NCBI RefSeq assembly: GCF_038592905.1 | Contig: NZ_CP151943.1 | Span: 4,228,501 to 4,292,500, forward strand | Length of the DNA stretch: 64,000 nucleotides | From: Neobacillus sp. FSL H8-0543 | GTDB lineage: Bacteria > Bacillota > Bacilli > Bacillales > Cytobacillaceae | Reading direction: 5' to 3' | Part shown: piece after piece, positions 28,792 to 36,822 of the stretch | Numbering within the stretch: position 1 is the stretch's first letter | How the letters are laid out: every line of letters starts with the position of its first letter | Translations under genes and position numbers: made by a program | Notes under the pieces: model-generated | Databases searched by the model: none | Told to the model about the DNA's origin: nothing | The model's input: the letters and a program-made list of their open reading frames with translations, nothing else

Positions 28792-29535
28792 CTAAAAAAT
28801 TTTTTTGTGTTTAGCTCGATATTGATTGCCATGAAGAGTTATTTCATCCTCCCATTCCTTTTTCGTGATTAATTGATTTTTTTCTACGGTAAGTGACATT
28901 AATGATGTTATTTCATTGATTAGGGTATCATTGTTTATCCTTAAAACTTTCCCCTTTGTGTTACATAAGATAACGACTTGGTTTTTCCATTTACTAATCG
29001 CTTCAATATATATGTTTTGCATCATTTCACGCACTTGGTAGTAATTATGAAATAGGATTCGTTCTATTTGATTCACTAATCCAATCGTTTTCATCATGCT
29101 GAGAGAATGAAAACTATTAGCCGTAGTAGAAAGGTTTATCACCCCTAACAGTTCGTTTGTTAGCGGATCCAAAATTGGGGCCGATGAACACACCCAATCA
29201 TGACAACTATAAGAAAAATGTTCGGAAGAAAAAATTTGAATAGGCTGTTTCAAAATGATGGAGGTCCCAATTGCATTCGTACCAGCCCAACGTTCTGACC
29301 ACTGAGATCCATTATTTGCATTCACTGAGTTTCCTATATTTCGGGCTACACGCAAATCCCCATAGTTATCTATGATTATGCCATCACTGTCACAAAACAG
29401 GAGTACATGGTTTTCATCAGAAAGTTCTTGCCCCGCCTTTTTAAGTACTGGTTGCACTAGTTGAAAAACTTCATTTTTTCTCCTTATTTCTTTGAGCTCT
29501 TCATCCGTGATATTTTTTACTGAACCTTCAATCAT
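28792..29535 (-). CDS. N-terminal fragment: GAF-type sensor region of sigma-54 activator
   Basis: 247 codons from the first in-frame ATG to the amber codon. It holds the GAF domain typical of AcoR-like regulators (CDSDGIIIDNYGD, WAGTNAIGTSIIL, HDWVCSSAPILDP). Homologous residues continue upstream of this ATG, so the ATG is internal to the ancestral gene. Alone it lacks ATPase and DNA-binding parts. Confidence 0.6.
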   Translation of the reverse strand: MIEGSVKNITDEELKEIRRKNEVFQLVQPVLKKAGQELSDENHVLLFCDSDGIIIDNYGDLRVARNIGNSVNANNGSQWSERWAGTNAIGTSIILKQPIQIFSSEHFSYSCHDWVCSSAPILDPLTNELLGVINLSTTANSFHSLSMMKTIGLVNQIERILFHNYYQVREMMQNIYIEAISKWKNQVVILCNTKGKVLRINNDTLINEITSLMSLTVEKNQLITKKEWEDEITLHGNQYRAKHKKIF

Positions 29536-29682
29536 CGGATTCAGATCTTGATATTCCTTACTCCGATTCCAAGATTGTAAAATAATATCTCTTACTTCTG
29601 TTAATTCCGTAGGCTGTTGCCCGATTTGATTTGGATTTAAGAAGTAATGTTCCCATTTTTCATACTGTTTTTTTCTTAGTAA

Positions 29683-29943
29683 CAGGCAACTCTACTCGCT
29701 GAAATCTTCCCTGTACATTTAAGATTTAGTGGATCATCCCTTGCCTATCAATTTGCTGCAATCATTGCAGGTGGATTGGCACCAACAATATCCTTAACAT
29801 TACTAGAGAAATTTAAAAGTCCCAATGCCATCACTATGTATATTGTCATTTGTTGCTCCATCTCTATGACGGCTTTATTCCTCCTTAAACCAAAAGAAGA
29901 ACAAACAATCGTTGAGGAGCGAGCTCGAGCTGGTAATGAGTAA
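29683..29943 (+). pseudogene. C-terminal remnant of an MFS metabolite/H+ symporter
   Basis: 86 codons (QATLLAEIFPVHLRFSGSSL, then AAIIAGGLAPTISLTLLEKF and a polar tail to TAA at 29941). This matches the last part of the MHS/ProP-like branch of the major facilitator superfamily, where ElFPtrvRysGaSl is a signature. The preceding codon is a stop and the other roughly 340-350 codons are missing. Its left edge abuts the 5' side of the broken regulator on the other strand. Confidence 0.75.
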
Positions 29944-30034
29944 TAAGAATATAAAATGAAATCAATTTTGTTTACTATACTGATGAAAGTGGCGGTTTTA
30001 ATAAACAGAAATATATGAATTATCTAAAAATGCA

Positions 30035-30063
30035 TTGACCCAAAACGGTTTAAGTAATATTAT
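30035..30063 (+). promoter_or_regulatory. Sigma-A promoter of the CoA-thioester operon
   Basis: TTGACC, 17-base spacer, TATTAT. Downstream, 30115-30151 carries a repeated CCAGGTGA (14-base period) and a GTGAGG/CCTCAC inverted repeat, possible regulator sites. Confidence 0.65.
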
Positions 30064-30195
30064 TGTTCCGTAGAGGGAATCTTGTACCGTGTGTGGAGCA
30101 TGAATGAAAATAAACCAGGTGAGGGTTACCAGGTGAATTGTGAAACCTCACGTAAATAGGCAATCATTTTAAAGAGTACATAAGGAGGGTAAAAC

Positions 30196-31389
30196 GTGAA
30201 AAACGTTGTTATCATTGACTCAGTAAGAACAGCGATTGGGAAAATTGGAGGTAGTTTAAAGGGTGTAGAGGTTGACTACCTTGCTGCGAAGGTTATTCAA
30301 GAAATTCTGCTGCGGACAGAAATGGAAAAAAGTGAAGTGGATGAAGTAATTCTTGGACAGACAAAACAGAGTACAGATACGCCTAATCTTTCCAGACTGG
30401 CTCTTTTACGCGCAGGACTTCCTGTTGAGGTACCGGGTTATACCGTCCATAGGCAATGTGGTTCAGGACTTCAGGCTATTAACAATGCAGCCTTGCAAAT
30501 TATGGGTGGACTATCAGATGTAATAATAGCAGGTGGAGCAGAATCCATGAGTACAGCTCCTTATTATATAAGAAAGGCTCGTTATGGATTCGGTTCAGGA
30601 AATGGAGAAATTGTTGATCCTAATACGGAAAGCCAACCGCGTTCACAGCCAATTGAGATTTATGGAAATCTCACAATGGGTTATACAGCCGAAAATTTAG
30701 CGGAGAAATACAGGATTTCTCGAGAGGAACAGGATGAATTTGCGCTTCGCAGTCAGGAACTTGCACAAAAGGCCATTATGGATGGGCGGTTTACTAAGGA
30801 AATCGTTCCTTATAAAATCAAACAAAGAAAAGAAGATAGAATCTTTGAGAAAGATGAACACCCACGATTAACCAGTTTGGAAAAATTGGGCAGTTTAAAA
30901 CCAGTGTTTAAAGAAAATGGTACCGTGACTGCAGGAAATAGTAGTGGAAGAAATGATGCGGCTTCTGCAGTATTAATGATGTCGGAGGACGCCGCATATA
31001 AGCATGGGCTTAAACCAAAAGCAAAAATTATTGCACAGGCTGTTTCAGGAGTTTCACCGGAAATCATGGGAATTGGGCCGGTACAGGCGACGAAGAAAGC
31101 GTTATCTATGGCGGGACTCTCATTAAATGATATCGAATTAATTGAATTGAATGAGGCCTTTGCAGCTCAAGCTCTTGCTGTGATCAAGGAACTTAATTTG
31201 GATTTGAAAAAAGTAAATGTGAATGGTGGGGCCATTGCATTAGGTCATCCCCTTGGGGCTACAGGTGCCATTCTTATGACGAAATTATTGTACGAAATGG
31301 AACGAAGAGGAAAAAAATATGGATTGGTCACTCTCTGTATTGGCGGGGGGCAAGGGATTACGACGATTGTCGAAAATCTGCAATTTTAG
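30196..31389 (+). CDS. Acetyl-CoA C-acetyltransferase (thiolase)
   Basis: 397-residue thiolase II family enzyme. The active-site residues are Cys88 (QCGSG), His351 (GHPLGATG) and Cys381 (CIGGGQG). It cleaves a 3-ketoacyl-CoA to acetyl-CoA and a shortened acyl-CoA, or condenses acetyl-CoA. GTG start with AAGGAGGG. First gene of a four-gene operon with a CoA transferase, a 3-hydroxyacyl-CoA dehydrogenase and an acyl-CoA dehydrogenase; the direction in vivo is most likely catabolic. Confidence 0.93.
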   Translation: MKNVVIIDSVRTAIGKIGGSLKGVEVDYLAAKVIQEILLRTEMEKSEVDEVILGQTKQSTDTPNLSRLALLRAGLPVEVPGYTVHRQCGSGLQAINNAALQIMGGLSDVIIAGGAESMSTAPYYIRKARYGFGSGNGEIVDPNTESQPRSQPIEIYGNLTMGYTAENLAEKYRISREEQDEFALRSQELAQKAIMDGRFTKEIVPYKIKQRKEDRIFEKDEHPRLTSLEKLGSLKPVFKENGTVTAGNSSGRNDAASAVLMMSEDAAYKHGLKPKAKIIAQAVSGVSPEIMGIGPVQATKKALSMAGLSLNDIELIELNEAFAAQALAVIKELNLDLKKVNVNGGAIALGHPLGATGAILMTKLLYEMERRGKKYGLVTLCIGGGQGITTIVENLQF

Positions 31390-31436
31390 TGTCAACTATG
31401 GATAGTTAGATTTAACAAATTTTTTTGGAATTATTG

Positions 31437-31469
31437 TACCATATACGGATTGATAATCCGTATATGGTA
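31437..31469. repeat. Perfect 15-bp inverted repeat between thiolase and CoA-transferase genes
   Basis: TACCATATACGGATT, GAT, AATCCGTATATGGTA. The right arm ends nine bases before GGAGGG of the CoA-transferase gene and no T-tract follows, so it is not a typical terminator. Could be an operator for the IclR protein encoded at the operon's end, or an RNA processing/stability hairpin. Confidence 0.9.
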
Positions 31470-31490
31470 TATAAAATCGGAGGGTTTAGA

Positions 31491-32678
31491 ATGGCTGGTC
31501 CACTAGAAGGGATAAAAGTATTAGAACTTTCGAGAACACTTGCCGGTCCCTTTTGCAGCATGCAATTAGCTGATATGGGGGCAGAAGTTATCAAGGTTGA
31601 ACAACCGGGTATTGGCGATGAAACAAGAAGTTATATTCCGCCTGAAATAAATGGAGAATCTACTTATTTTATGAGCCTAAACAAAAATAAAAAAGGCATT
31701 ACGTTGAATCTCAAAACGGAAGAAGGACAACGTATCGTAAAACAGCTGGTAAAGGATTCCGATGTATTAATTGAAAATTTTCGAAATGGAACAATGGAGA
31801 AGTTTGGATTAGGGTATGAAGTGCTCAAAGAAATCAACCCTCGGCTGGTCTATTGTGCAGTCAGCGGTTTTGGCCGAACGGGTCCAATGAAAGATGAACC
31901 AGCTTATGATTTGTTGATGCAGGGTTTCGGAGGATTAATGAGTGTTACCGGTGAGGAAGGAAGGGCCCCCGTTAAGGTTGGGTTTTCAATCGTCGATTTA
32001 GCAACAGGCCTTTATGCATCGCTTGGGGTTGTCCTTGCTCTGCTGTCCAGAGAAAAGACGGGAAATGGCCAATATGTGGAATCATCATTGTTGGATACCA
32101 TCGTGTCGTTGACCAATTACTTGGGGCAAGGTGTATTAGCAACAGGAAAGGTTCCTGGACGTTTAGGCTCTGCACATCCAAACCTTGTTCCATACCAGGC
32201 GTTTGAGGCGAAAGACGGTTATGTCATCATTGCGGTACCAAATGATGGGCTTTGGAGGAAAATGTGTGATGCACTTGATCTTCATGATTTGAAGGATCAT
32301 CCGAAATTTGTTGTAAACGTGAACCGCGTGGCAAACAGAGAAGAACTCGTAGGGATTCTCACGGAGTATACGAAGAGCAAAGATTCTTCGGAAATTATTG
32401 AAAGGTTAAAACATGCGGGTGTACCAAGTGGACCAATCAACAACATTGCCCAACTCCTGGACCATCCTCAGGTTCAATACCGGGAAATGATTCAACAAGT
32501 AGAACATCCTACCATTGGAATGCTGAAAATGCTGGGTATACCGCTTAAATTATCGGCTACGCCAGGATCTGTTCGAAAGGCACCTCCTTTATTAGGTGAA
32601 GATACAAATGAAGTGTTAGCCAACCTTGGCTATAGTAGTGAAGATATTACAAATTTTATGGAGAAGGGGATTATATAA
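31491..32678 (+). CDS. CaiB/BaiF family (class III) CoA transferase
   Basis: 395-residue family III CoA transferase that moves CoA between carboxylic acids. Motifs LEGIKVLELSRTLAGPFCSM at the start, ADMGAEVIKVEQP, and the catalytic aspartate region EPAYDLLMQG (Asp140). ATG at 31491 has GGAGGG six bases upstream; the frame extends to 31425 but that would read through the inverted repeat. It probably activates the operon's substrate acid using a CoA donor such as succinyl-CoA or acetyl-CoA. Substrate unknown. Confidence 0.9.
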   Translation: MAGPLEGIKVLELSRTLAGPFCSMQLADMGAEVIKVEQPGIGDETRSYIPPEINGESTYFMSLNKNKKGITLNLKTEEGQRIVKQLVKDSDVLIENFRNGTMEKFGLGYEVLKEINPRLVYCAVSGFGRTGPMKDEPAYDLLMQGFGGLMSVTGEEGRAPVKVGFSIVDLATGLYASLGVVLALLSREKTGNGQYVESSLLDTIVSLTNYLGQGVLATGKVPGRLGSAHPNLVPYQAFEAKDGYVIIAVPNDGLWRKMCDALDLHDLKDHPKFVVNVNRVANREELVGILTEYTKSKDSSEIIERLKHAGVPSGPINNIAQLLDHPQVQYREMIQQVEHPTIGMLKMLGIPLKLSATPGSVRKAPPLLGEDTNEVLANLGYSSEDITNFMEKGII

Positions 32679-32680
32679 GC

Positions 32681-33535
32681 ATGATCAATCATATTGCCGT
32701 GATTGGCGGCGGTACCATGGGACGGGGAATAGCCTATTCCGCTGCTTTAGCTGGGTTTGAAGTAGCTTTACAGGATATATCTAAAGAAGCTATCGGAAAT
32801 GCAAAAGAATATATTGAAAATCTGTTAAATAAAAACGTGACTAAAGGATACGTCAAAGCCGTGCAGGCAGAAGAGGCAAAGAAAAATTTATGTTATTCCA
32901 CTCAGCTGCAAGAAGCCGTTCGTAAAACAGACCTGGTAATCGAAGCGGCGTTAGAAATTATGGAGCTTAAAATCAATATCTTCAAGCAATTAGATCAGTT
33001 TGCACCAGCTCACGCTATCCTGGCTACAAATACGTCAACGATGAGTCCGTCGGAAATTGCCGCAACCACAAAAAGACCGGATCAATGTATAGCCATGCAC
33101 TTCTTTAACCCAGTTCATCGTATGAAATTAATCGAGATCATTCGAGGATTGGATACATCTGATTCTACGGTAGAAGAAGTTAAACAAGTGGCAGAAAAGA
33201 TGGGAAAAGAAACTGTCGAAGTCAATGAGTTTCCTGGGTTTGTAACAAGTCGGATGAATTGTCTAATTGGAAATGAAGCGATGAACATGTTAATGGAAGG
33301 TGTGGCATCTGTCAAGGACATCGATAAAGCCCTTAAGCTTGGTTTAAATCATCCGATGGGGCCGATCGAATTGGCAGATCTTGTAGGATTGGACAGCCGT
33401 TTGCGAAATATGGAATATTTGTATCACCATTTAGGAGAAAAATACCGTCCATCTCCGATTCTTGTAAAATATGTGAAAGCAGGACGTTTAGGAAGAAAAT
33501 CAGGTCGCGGATTTTACGATTACACTAATAAATAG
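32681..33535 (+). CDS. 3-hydroxyacyl-CoA dehydrogenase (3-hydroxybutyryl-CoA type)
   Basis: 284-residue NAD-dependent enzyme oxidising L-3-hydroxyacyl-CoA. The Rossmann motif is GGGTMG at residues 9-14 and the catalytic histidine is in HFFNPVHRMKLIEI; the C-terminal domain (GLNHPMGPIELADLVGLD) is complete. Size matches the short single-domain Hbd/FadB2 type. It starts two bases after the CoA-transferase stop, so the two are translationally linked. Confidence 0.93.
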   Translation: MINHIAVIGGGTMGRGIAYSAALAGFEVALQDISKEAIGNAKEYIENLLNKNVTKGYVKAVQAEEAKKNLCYSTQLQEAVRKTDLVIEAALEIMELKINIFKQLDQFAPAHAILATNTSTMSPSEIAATTKRPDQCIAMHFFNPVHRMKLIEIIRGLDTSDSTVEEVKQVAEKMGKETVEVNEFPGFVTSRMNCLIGNEAMNMLMEGVASVKDIDKALKLGLNHPMGPIELADLVGLDSRLRNMEYLYHHLGEKYRPSPILVKYVKAGRLGRKSGRGFYDYTNK

Positions 33536-33552
33536 GAAGGAAAGTGGAATTT

Positions 33553-34701
33553 ATGGATTTTAGATTATCAGAAGATATCAAGTTTATAAAACAAAGTATT
33601 CGGGAGTTTATTGATAACGAAGTGGATCCCCTTGCGATGGAAATCGAAGAGAAGGATGAAATTCCGGAAAAAATCATGAAAATGTCCAAGGAAATGGGAT
33701 TATTTGGTCTGAGTATCCCGGAAGAATACGGCGGAACGGGAATCGGAATGGTTGGCAAGTGTGCGATATATGAAGAATTAGGTAGAACACACAATGGCTA
33801 TACTACTGTAATTGGTGCCCATACTGGTATAGGCTCGGTTGGGATTGTGGAGATGGGAAATGAAGAACAGAAGCGAAAGTATCTACCGTCGATGGCAGCG
33901 GGTGAAATGATAGGTGCGTTTGCTTTGACAGAACCAGATGCCGGCTCACATGCAACGAACTTGAAAACAACCGCGGTAAGAAAAGGAGACAAATATATCA
34001 TAAATGGGAGCAAACATTATATTACGAACGCTCCAATTGCTGATGTTTTTACAGTGATGGCAGTAACTGATCCATCAAAAGGGGCAAAAGGAATTACTTC
34101 CTTTATTGTAGAGAAAGATTTCCCAGGATTCCAACTAGGGAAAAACGAAAAGAAAATGGGTCTTCGCGGTTCCCATTCTGCAGAAATTTTCTTTGAGGAT
34201 TGTGAAGTGCCTGTAGAAAATGTACTCGGCCAAGAAGGCCAAGGTTATGTCAATGCTTTAAAAATTCTTGCAAATGGCAGGGCGGGGCTTGCTGCTAGAA
34301 ACTTGGGTTCCTGCGAAAAGCTTTTAGAAATGTCTCTCCATCATGCCATGGAGAGAATTCAGTTTAACAAACCAATCTTTGAACAACAAATCATTCAACA
34401 TTACTTGGCTGAAATGGCCGTGGATATTGAAACATTAAGGAGCATGACTTACCGAGTGGCGTGGATGGTAGACCAGGGTATGAAGGTCATTAAGGAAGCG
34501 GCTATGGTGAAACTGCTGGGGTCCGAAGTTTATAATCGTGTAGCAGATAAGGCTGTACAGATTCACGGAGGGATTGGATATATTGCTGAATTCCCTGTTG
34601 AACGTTTTTATCGTGATGCAAGAATCACCAAGATTTATGAAGGAACATCCGAAATTCAAAAAAATATTATTGCAGCGCAGTTAAAGCAGGAATATTTATA
34701 A
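33553..34701 (+). CDS. Acyl-CoA dehydrogenase
   Basis: 382-residue FAD-dependent acyl-CoA dehydrogenase. FAD and substrate motifs AFALTEPDAGSHA and QIHGGIGY are present, and the catalytic base lies in the C-terminal IYEGTSEIQ. ATG at 33553 begins MDFRLSED as usual for the family; GTG at 33544 is possible. It makes the 2-enoyl-CoA. No enoyl-CoA hydratase is encoded in the operon, so that step must be supplied from elsewhere. Last gene before the regulator. Confidence 0.93.
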   Translation: MDFRLSEDIKFIKQSIREFIDNEVDPLAMEIEEKDEIPEKIMKMSKEMGLFGLSIPEEYGGTGIGMVGKCAIYEELGRTHNGYTTVIGAHTGIGSVGIVEMGNEEQKRKYLPSMAAGEMIGAFALTEPDAGSHATNLKTTAVRKGDKYIINGSKHYITNAPIADVFTVMAVTDPSKGAKGITSFIVEKDFPGFQLGKNEKKMGLRGSHSAEIFFEDCEVPVENVLGQEGQGYVNALKILANGRAGLAARNLGSCEKLLEMSLHHAMERIQFNKPIFEQQIIQHYLAEMAVDIETLRSMTYRVAWMVDQGMKVIKEAAMVKLLGSEVYNRVADKAVQIHGGIGYIAEFPVERFYRDARITKIYEGTSEIQKNIIAAQLKQEYL

Positions 34702-34823
34702 AATCTACACTTAAATGGTGAGAAAAGGCAAGCAATAGTTACAGGGAAGTAAATAGTTGTTAAGGTATTAATGAAGTTTTATTCTTACAACGAATGCTAA
34801 TATATTATTAAAGAGGTTTATAT

Positions 34824-35615
34824 ATGGAGAATAGAAAAGATCGTTCCGAGGTACCCGCTTTAGAAGCGACTATAAAGATATTAGAATATCTCAGCCGCTA
34901 TAATCATCGTGCAAGTAGTCTTGCTGATATTTGTAAAAATGTAAATATCAACAAAAGTACTTGCCATCGGATACTTAAGGTTCTTGAAAACCATAACTAT
35001 GTCATTTACAACGAAGATAAAAAACAATACAGCCTTGGCTCTTCTCTTGTTGTGCTTGGTGCAAGGGCCTCTGAATTCATTGACTATCTTGAACTTTGCA
35101 AACATCACCTAAAGGAGTTATGTAATGAAACGCAACAAACTGTGGTTTTGTTAGAACCAACCGCCAATGACAGATTAATGTATGTAGCAAAGGAAGAACC
35201 GCCTTTAACAGTTCGAGTAACTGTAAGTGTAGGTCAACGATTTCCTTTAACCAGTGCTTCTTTCGGTAAATGCTATTTAGCATTTATGGATGAGAATCGT
35301 GCAGATGAAATTATCCAGAAAAATGGATTTAAGCAATTTACAGGCAAGACGATAACCAATATAGAAGAGTTTAAACAGGAACTCAAAAATATAAGAATGA
35401 AAGGTTATTCTGAAAGTTATGAGGAGCATACTGCTGGTGTATGCGGGGTTGCAGCTCCTATTTTTAATTTGCATGGTGAGGTAAAACTTGTTATCAGCTG
35501 CTTATTTCTATCAAGCCATCCAGACACCGATGCTTCATTTTATGGTAAAAAAGTATTAGAAGTTTCCGAAACATTAACAAATATCATGGGTGGTAAACGG
35601 CCAAATGGGGTTTAA
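34824..35615 (+). CDS. IclR-family transcriptional regulator
   Basis: 263 residues: winged helix-turn-helix at about 10-75 (LEATIKILEYLSRYNHRASS, INKSTCHRILKVL) and a C-terminal IclR effector domain at about 90-260 with GQRFPLTSASFGKCYLAF and AAPIFNLHGEV. It has its own 122-base upstream gap but the same orientation as the CoA operon, so it is its likely local regulator. Effector probably a pathway acid or CoA ester. Confidence 0.9.
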   Translation: MENRKDRSEVPALEATIKILEYLSRYNHRASSLADICKNVNINKSTCHRILKVLENHNYVIYNEDKKQYSLGSSLVVLGARASEFIDYLELCKHHLKELCNETQQTVVLLEPTANDRLMYVAKEEPPLTVRVTVSVGQRFPLTSASFGKCYLAFMDENRADEIIQKNGFKQFTGKTITNIEEFKQELKNIRMKGYSESYEEHTAGVCGVAAPIFNLHGEVKLVISCLFLSSHPDTDASFYGKKVLEVSETLTNIMGGKRPNGV

Positions 35616-35761
35616 TAAATAATAGTGTAACAATCAAGAAGCGATTAGTTTCATACTTTTAGGATGTGAAAAGGGATGTCCTTATAATATGCGTTTATAT
35701 ATATCCCTAAAATATTCTATTCATTTTAGGAAATTGCTAATTTCATATTTTCAACAAAAAT

Positions 35762-35789
35762 AAAAAGCCTTGAATAATCAAGGCTTTTT
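35762..35789. terminator. Terminator downstream of tRNA-Arg (bidirectional)
   Basis: AAAAAGCCTTGA ATAA TCAAGGCTTTTT, 12-bp perfect arms. It ends the minus-strand tRNA transcript and can also stop transcription from the IclR side. Confidence 0.9.
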
Positions 35790-35791
35790 GA

Positions 35792-35865
35792 TGTCCCAGA
35801 GAGGATTCGAACCTCCGACCTACAGTTTAGGAAACTGTTGCTCTATCCTACTGAGCTACTGAGAC
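35792..35865 (-). tRNA. tRNA-Arg (anticodon CCT)
   Basis: 74-nt cloverleaf on the minus strand: acceptor GTCTCAG/CTGGGAC, D-loop GCTCAGTAGGATAGAGC, anticodon arm ACAGT-TTCCTAA-ACTGT with CCT (plus-strand 35829-35831), T-loop TTCGAAT. Discriminator A; CCA is not encoded. Reads AGG codons. It sits near the right edge of the accessory block. Confidence 0.96.
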
Positions 35866-35927
35866 AATATCTACAGAACGTTTTTAATTATAATTCGTAA
35901 AGCGAAAAAGGTCAATCAATATAATTA

Positions 35928-36644
35928 CTAATTAGTATTTTTTTCTTTTTTTCCTCTAAAGATTAACCACACGATTAAGCTTAATATAATCAATAACCCT
36001 TCCAAAGATAAAATATACCAGGGATATGGTCCTAAAAAATCCAATAAGCTTGCAGTGGTTGGTTTATGACTTAGGAACATATAATTACCGCTGACTAGCT
36101 TGTTGATGAGCATCACTAAAGGCATTAGGACGTTTAAATAGAAGAATAATCTAATAACCGATAAGATGGATGGCTTGTAACCTTTTGCCCAAGTAAAATA
36201 AAATGCGACCCAAATCATCATTAAATGGGTATAGAAGAAATGAAAATAGCGAAAATGAGGGAAATCATGGTGTAATAAGGGAGTTAATAATGCCTGAGTT
36301 GCTCCCAGTAAGGCTGTAAATAATAAGATTTCATAAACGTATTTATTCTTTGTTAGCAATAAGATCACAGTTAAAATCAGGCTAAGGCTACACAATTCCA
36401 ATGGTAAGGAAAAACTCGCATTCCAAATACCATTTGTAAACATCCATAGATGATAGCCCACTTCCATCACAATTAACGAAATAGCAATTCCTACTTCTAC
36501 TTGTCTCCATCTCTGACCCTTCATCTTTTCTCGTTGTAGAAAGATTCCTAACGAACCTAGAAAAAGCAGGCTGATCATTACAAAATGACTAACAGAAAAA
36601 ATCTCAAAAGCAAAACCATTATTGCTACCCCCAAACCATGTCAC
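35928..36644 (-). CDS. YwaF-like TIGR02206 family membrane protein
   Basis: 238-residue polytopic membrane protein with about seven hydrophobic spans; the internal motif FSLPLELCSLSLIL and the HHDFPHFRYFHFFYTHLMM stretch are characteristic of the TIGR02206/YwaF family. GTG start after AAGGTGATGG. Function unknown. Divergent from mutS. Confidence 0.85.
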   Translation of the reverse strand: MTWFGGSNNGFAFEIFSVSHFVMISLLFLGSLGIFLQREKMKGQRWRQVEVGIAISLIVMEVGYHLWMFTNGIWNASFSLPLELCSLSLILTVILLLTKNKYVYEILLFTALLGATQALLTPLLHHDFPHFRYFHFFYTHLMMIWVAFYFTWAKGYKPSILSVIRLFFYLNVLMPLVMLINKLVSGNYMFLSHKPTTASLLDFLGPYPWYILSLEGLLIILSLIVWLIFRGKKEKNTN

Positions 36645-36822
36645 TCTAAACCATCACCTTCCTGCCCTTATACTCCATATAATGTTTAGCAAATTGTACC
36701 ATATCTTTAGGAATAGCGGTGTCTGCTTTGGTGAGTTATTTCTATCTGAAAAAACATCTATCTTTTATGATATAATAGTTTGTCGAAGATAATCGAAAAT
36801 GAATATACTCATGGAGGTCATT

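Larger units (their letters stand above)
27754..29682 (-). pseudogene. Broken sigma-54-dependent activator (AcoR-like), amber codon and lost start
   Basis: One continuous reading frame on the minus strand encodes GAF-type sensor, AAA+ and Fis-type helix-turn-helix domains, interrupted by a single TAG at 28792-28794. The codons after the TAG (YDRFIGFISILEKKNR) continue the same protein into QNLIGKSEAF and the Walker A region. At the 5' side, the homologous frame extends past the first ATG (29535) through SWNRSKEY and WEHYFLNPNQ to about 29682 with no start codon or Shine-Dalgarno, where it meets the remnant of a transporter. So both the start and the middle are damaged. A sequencing error could explain the TAG but not the missing start. 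Confidence 0.8.
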
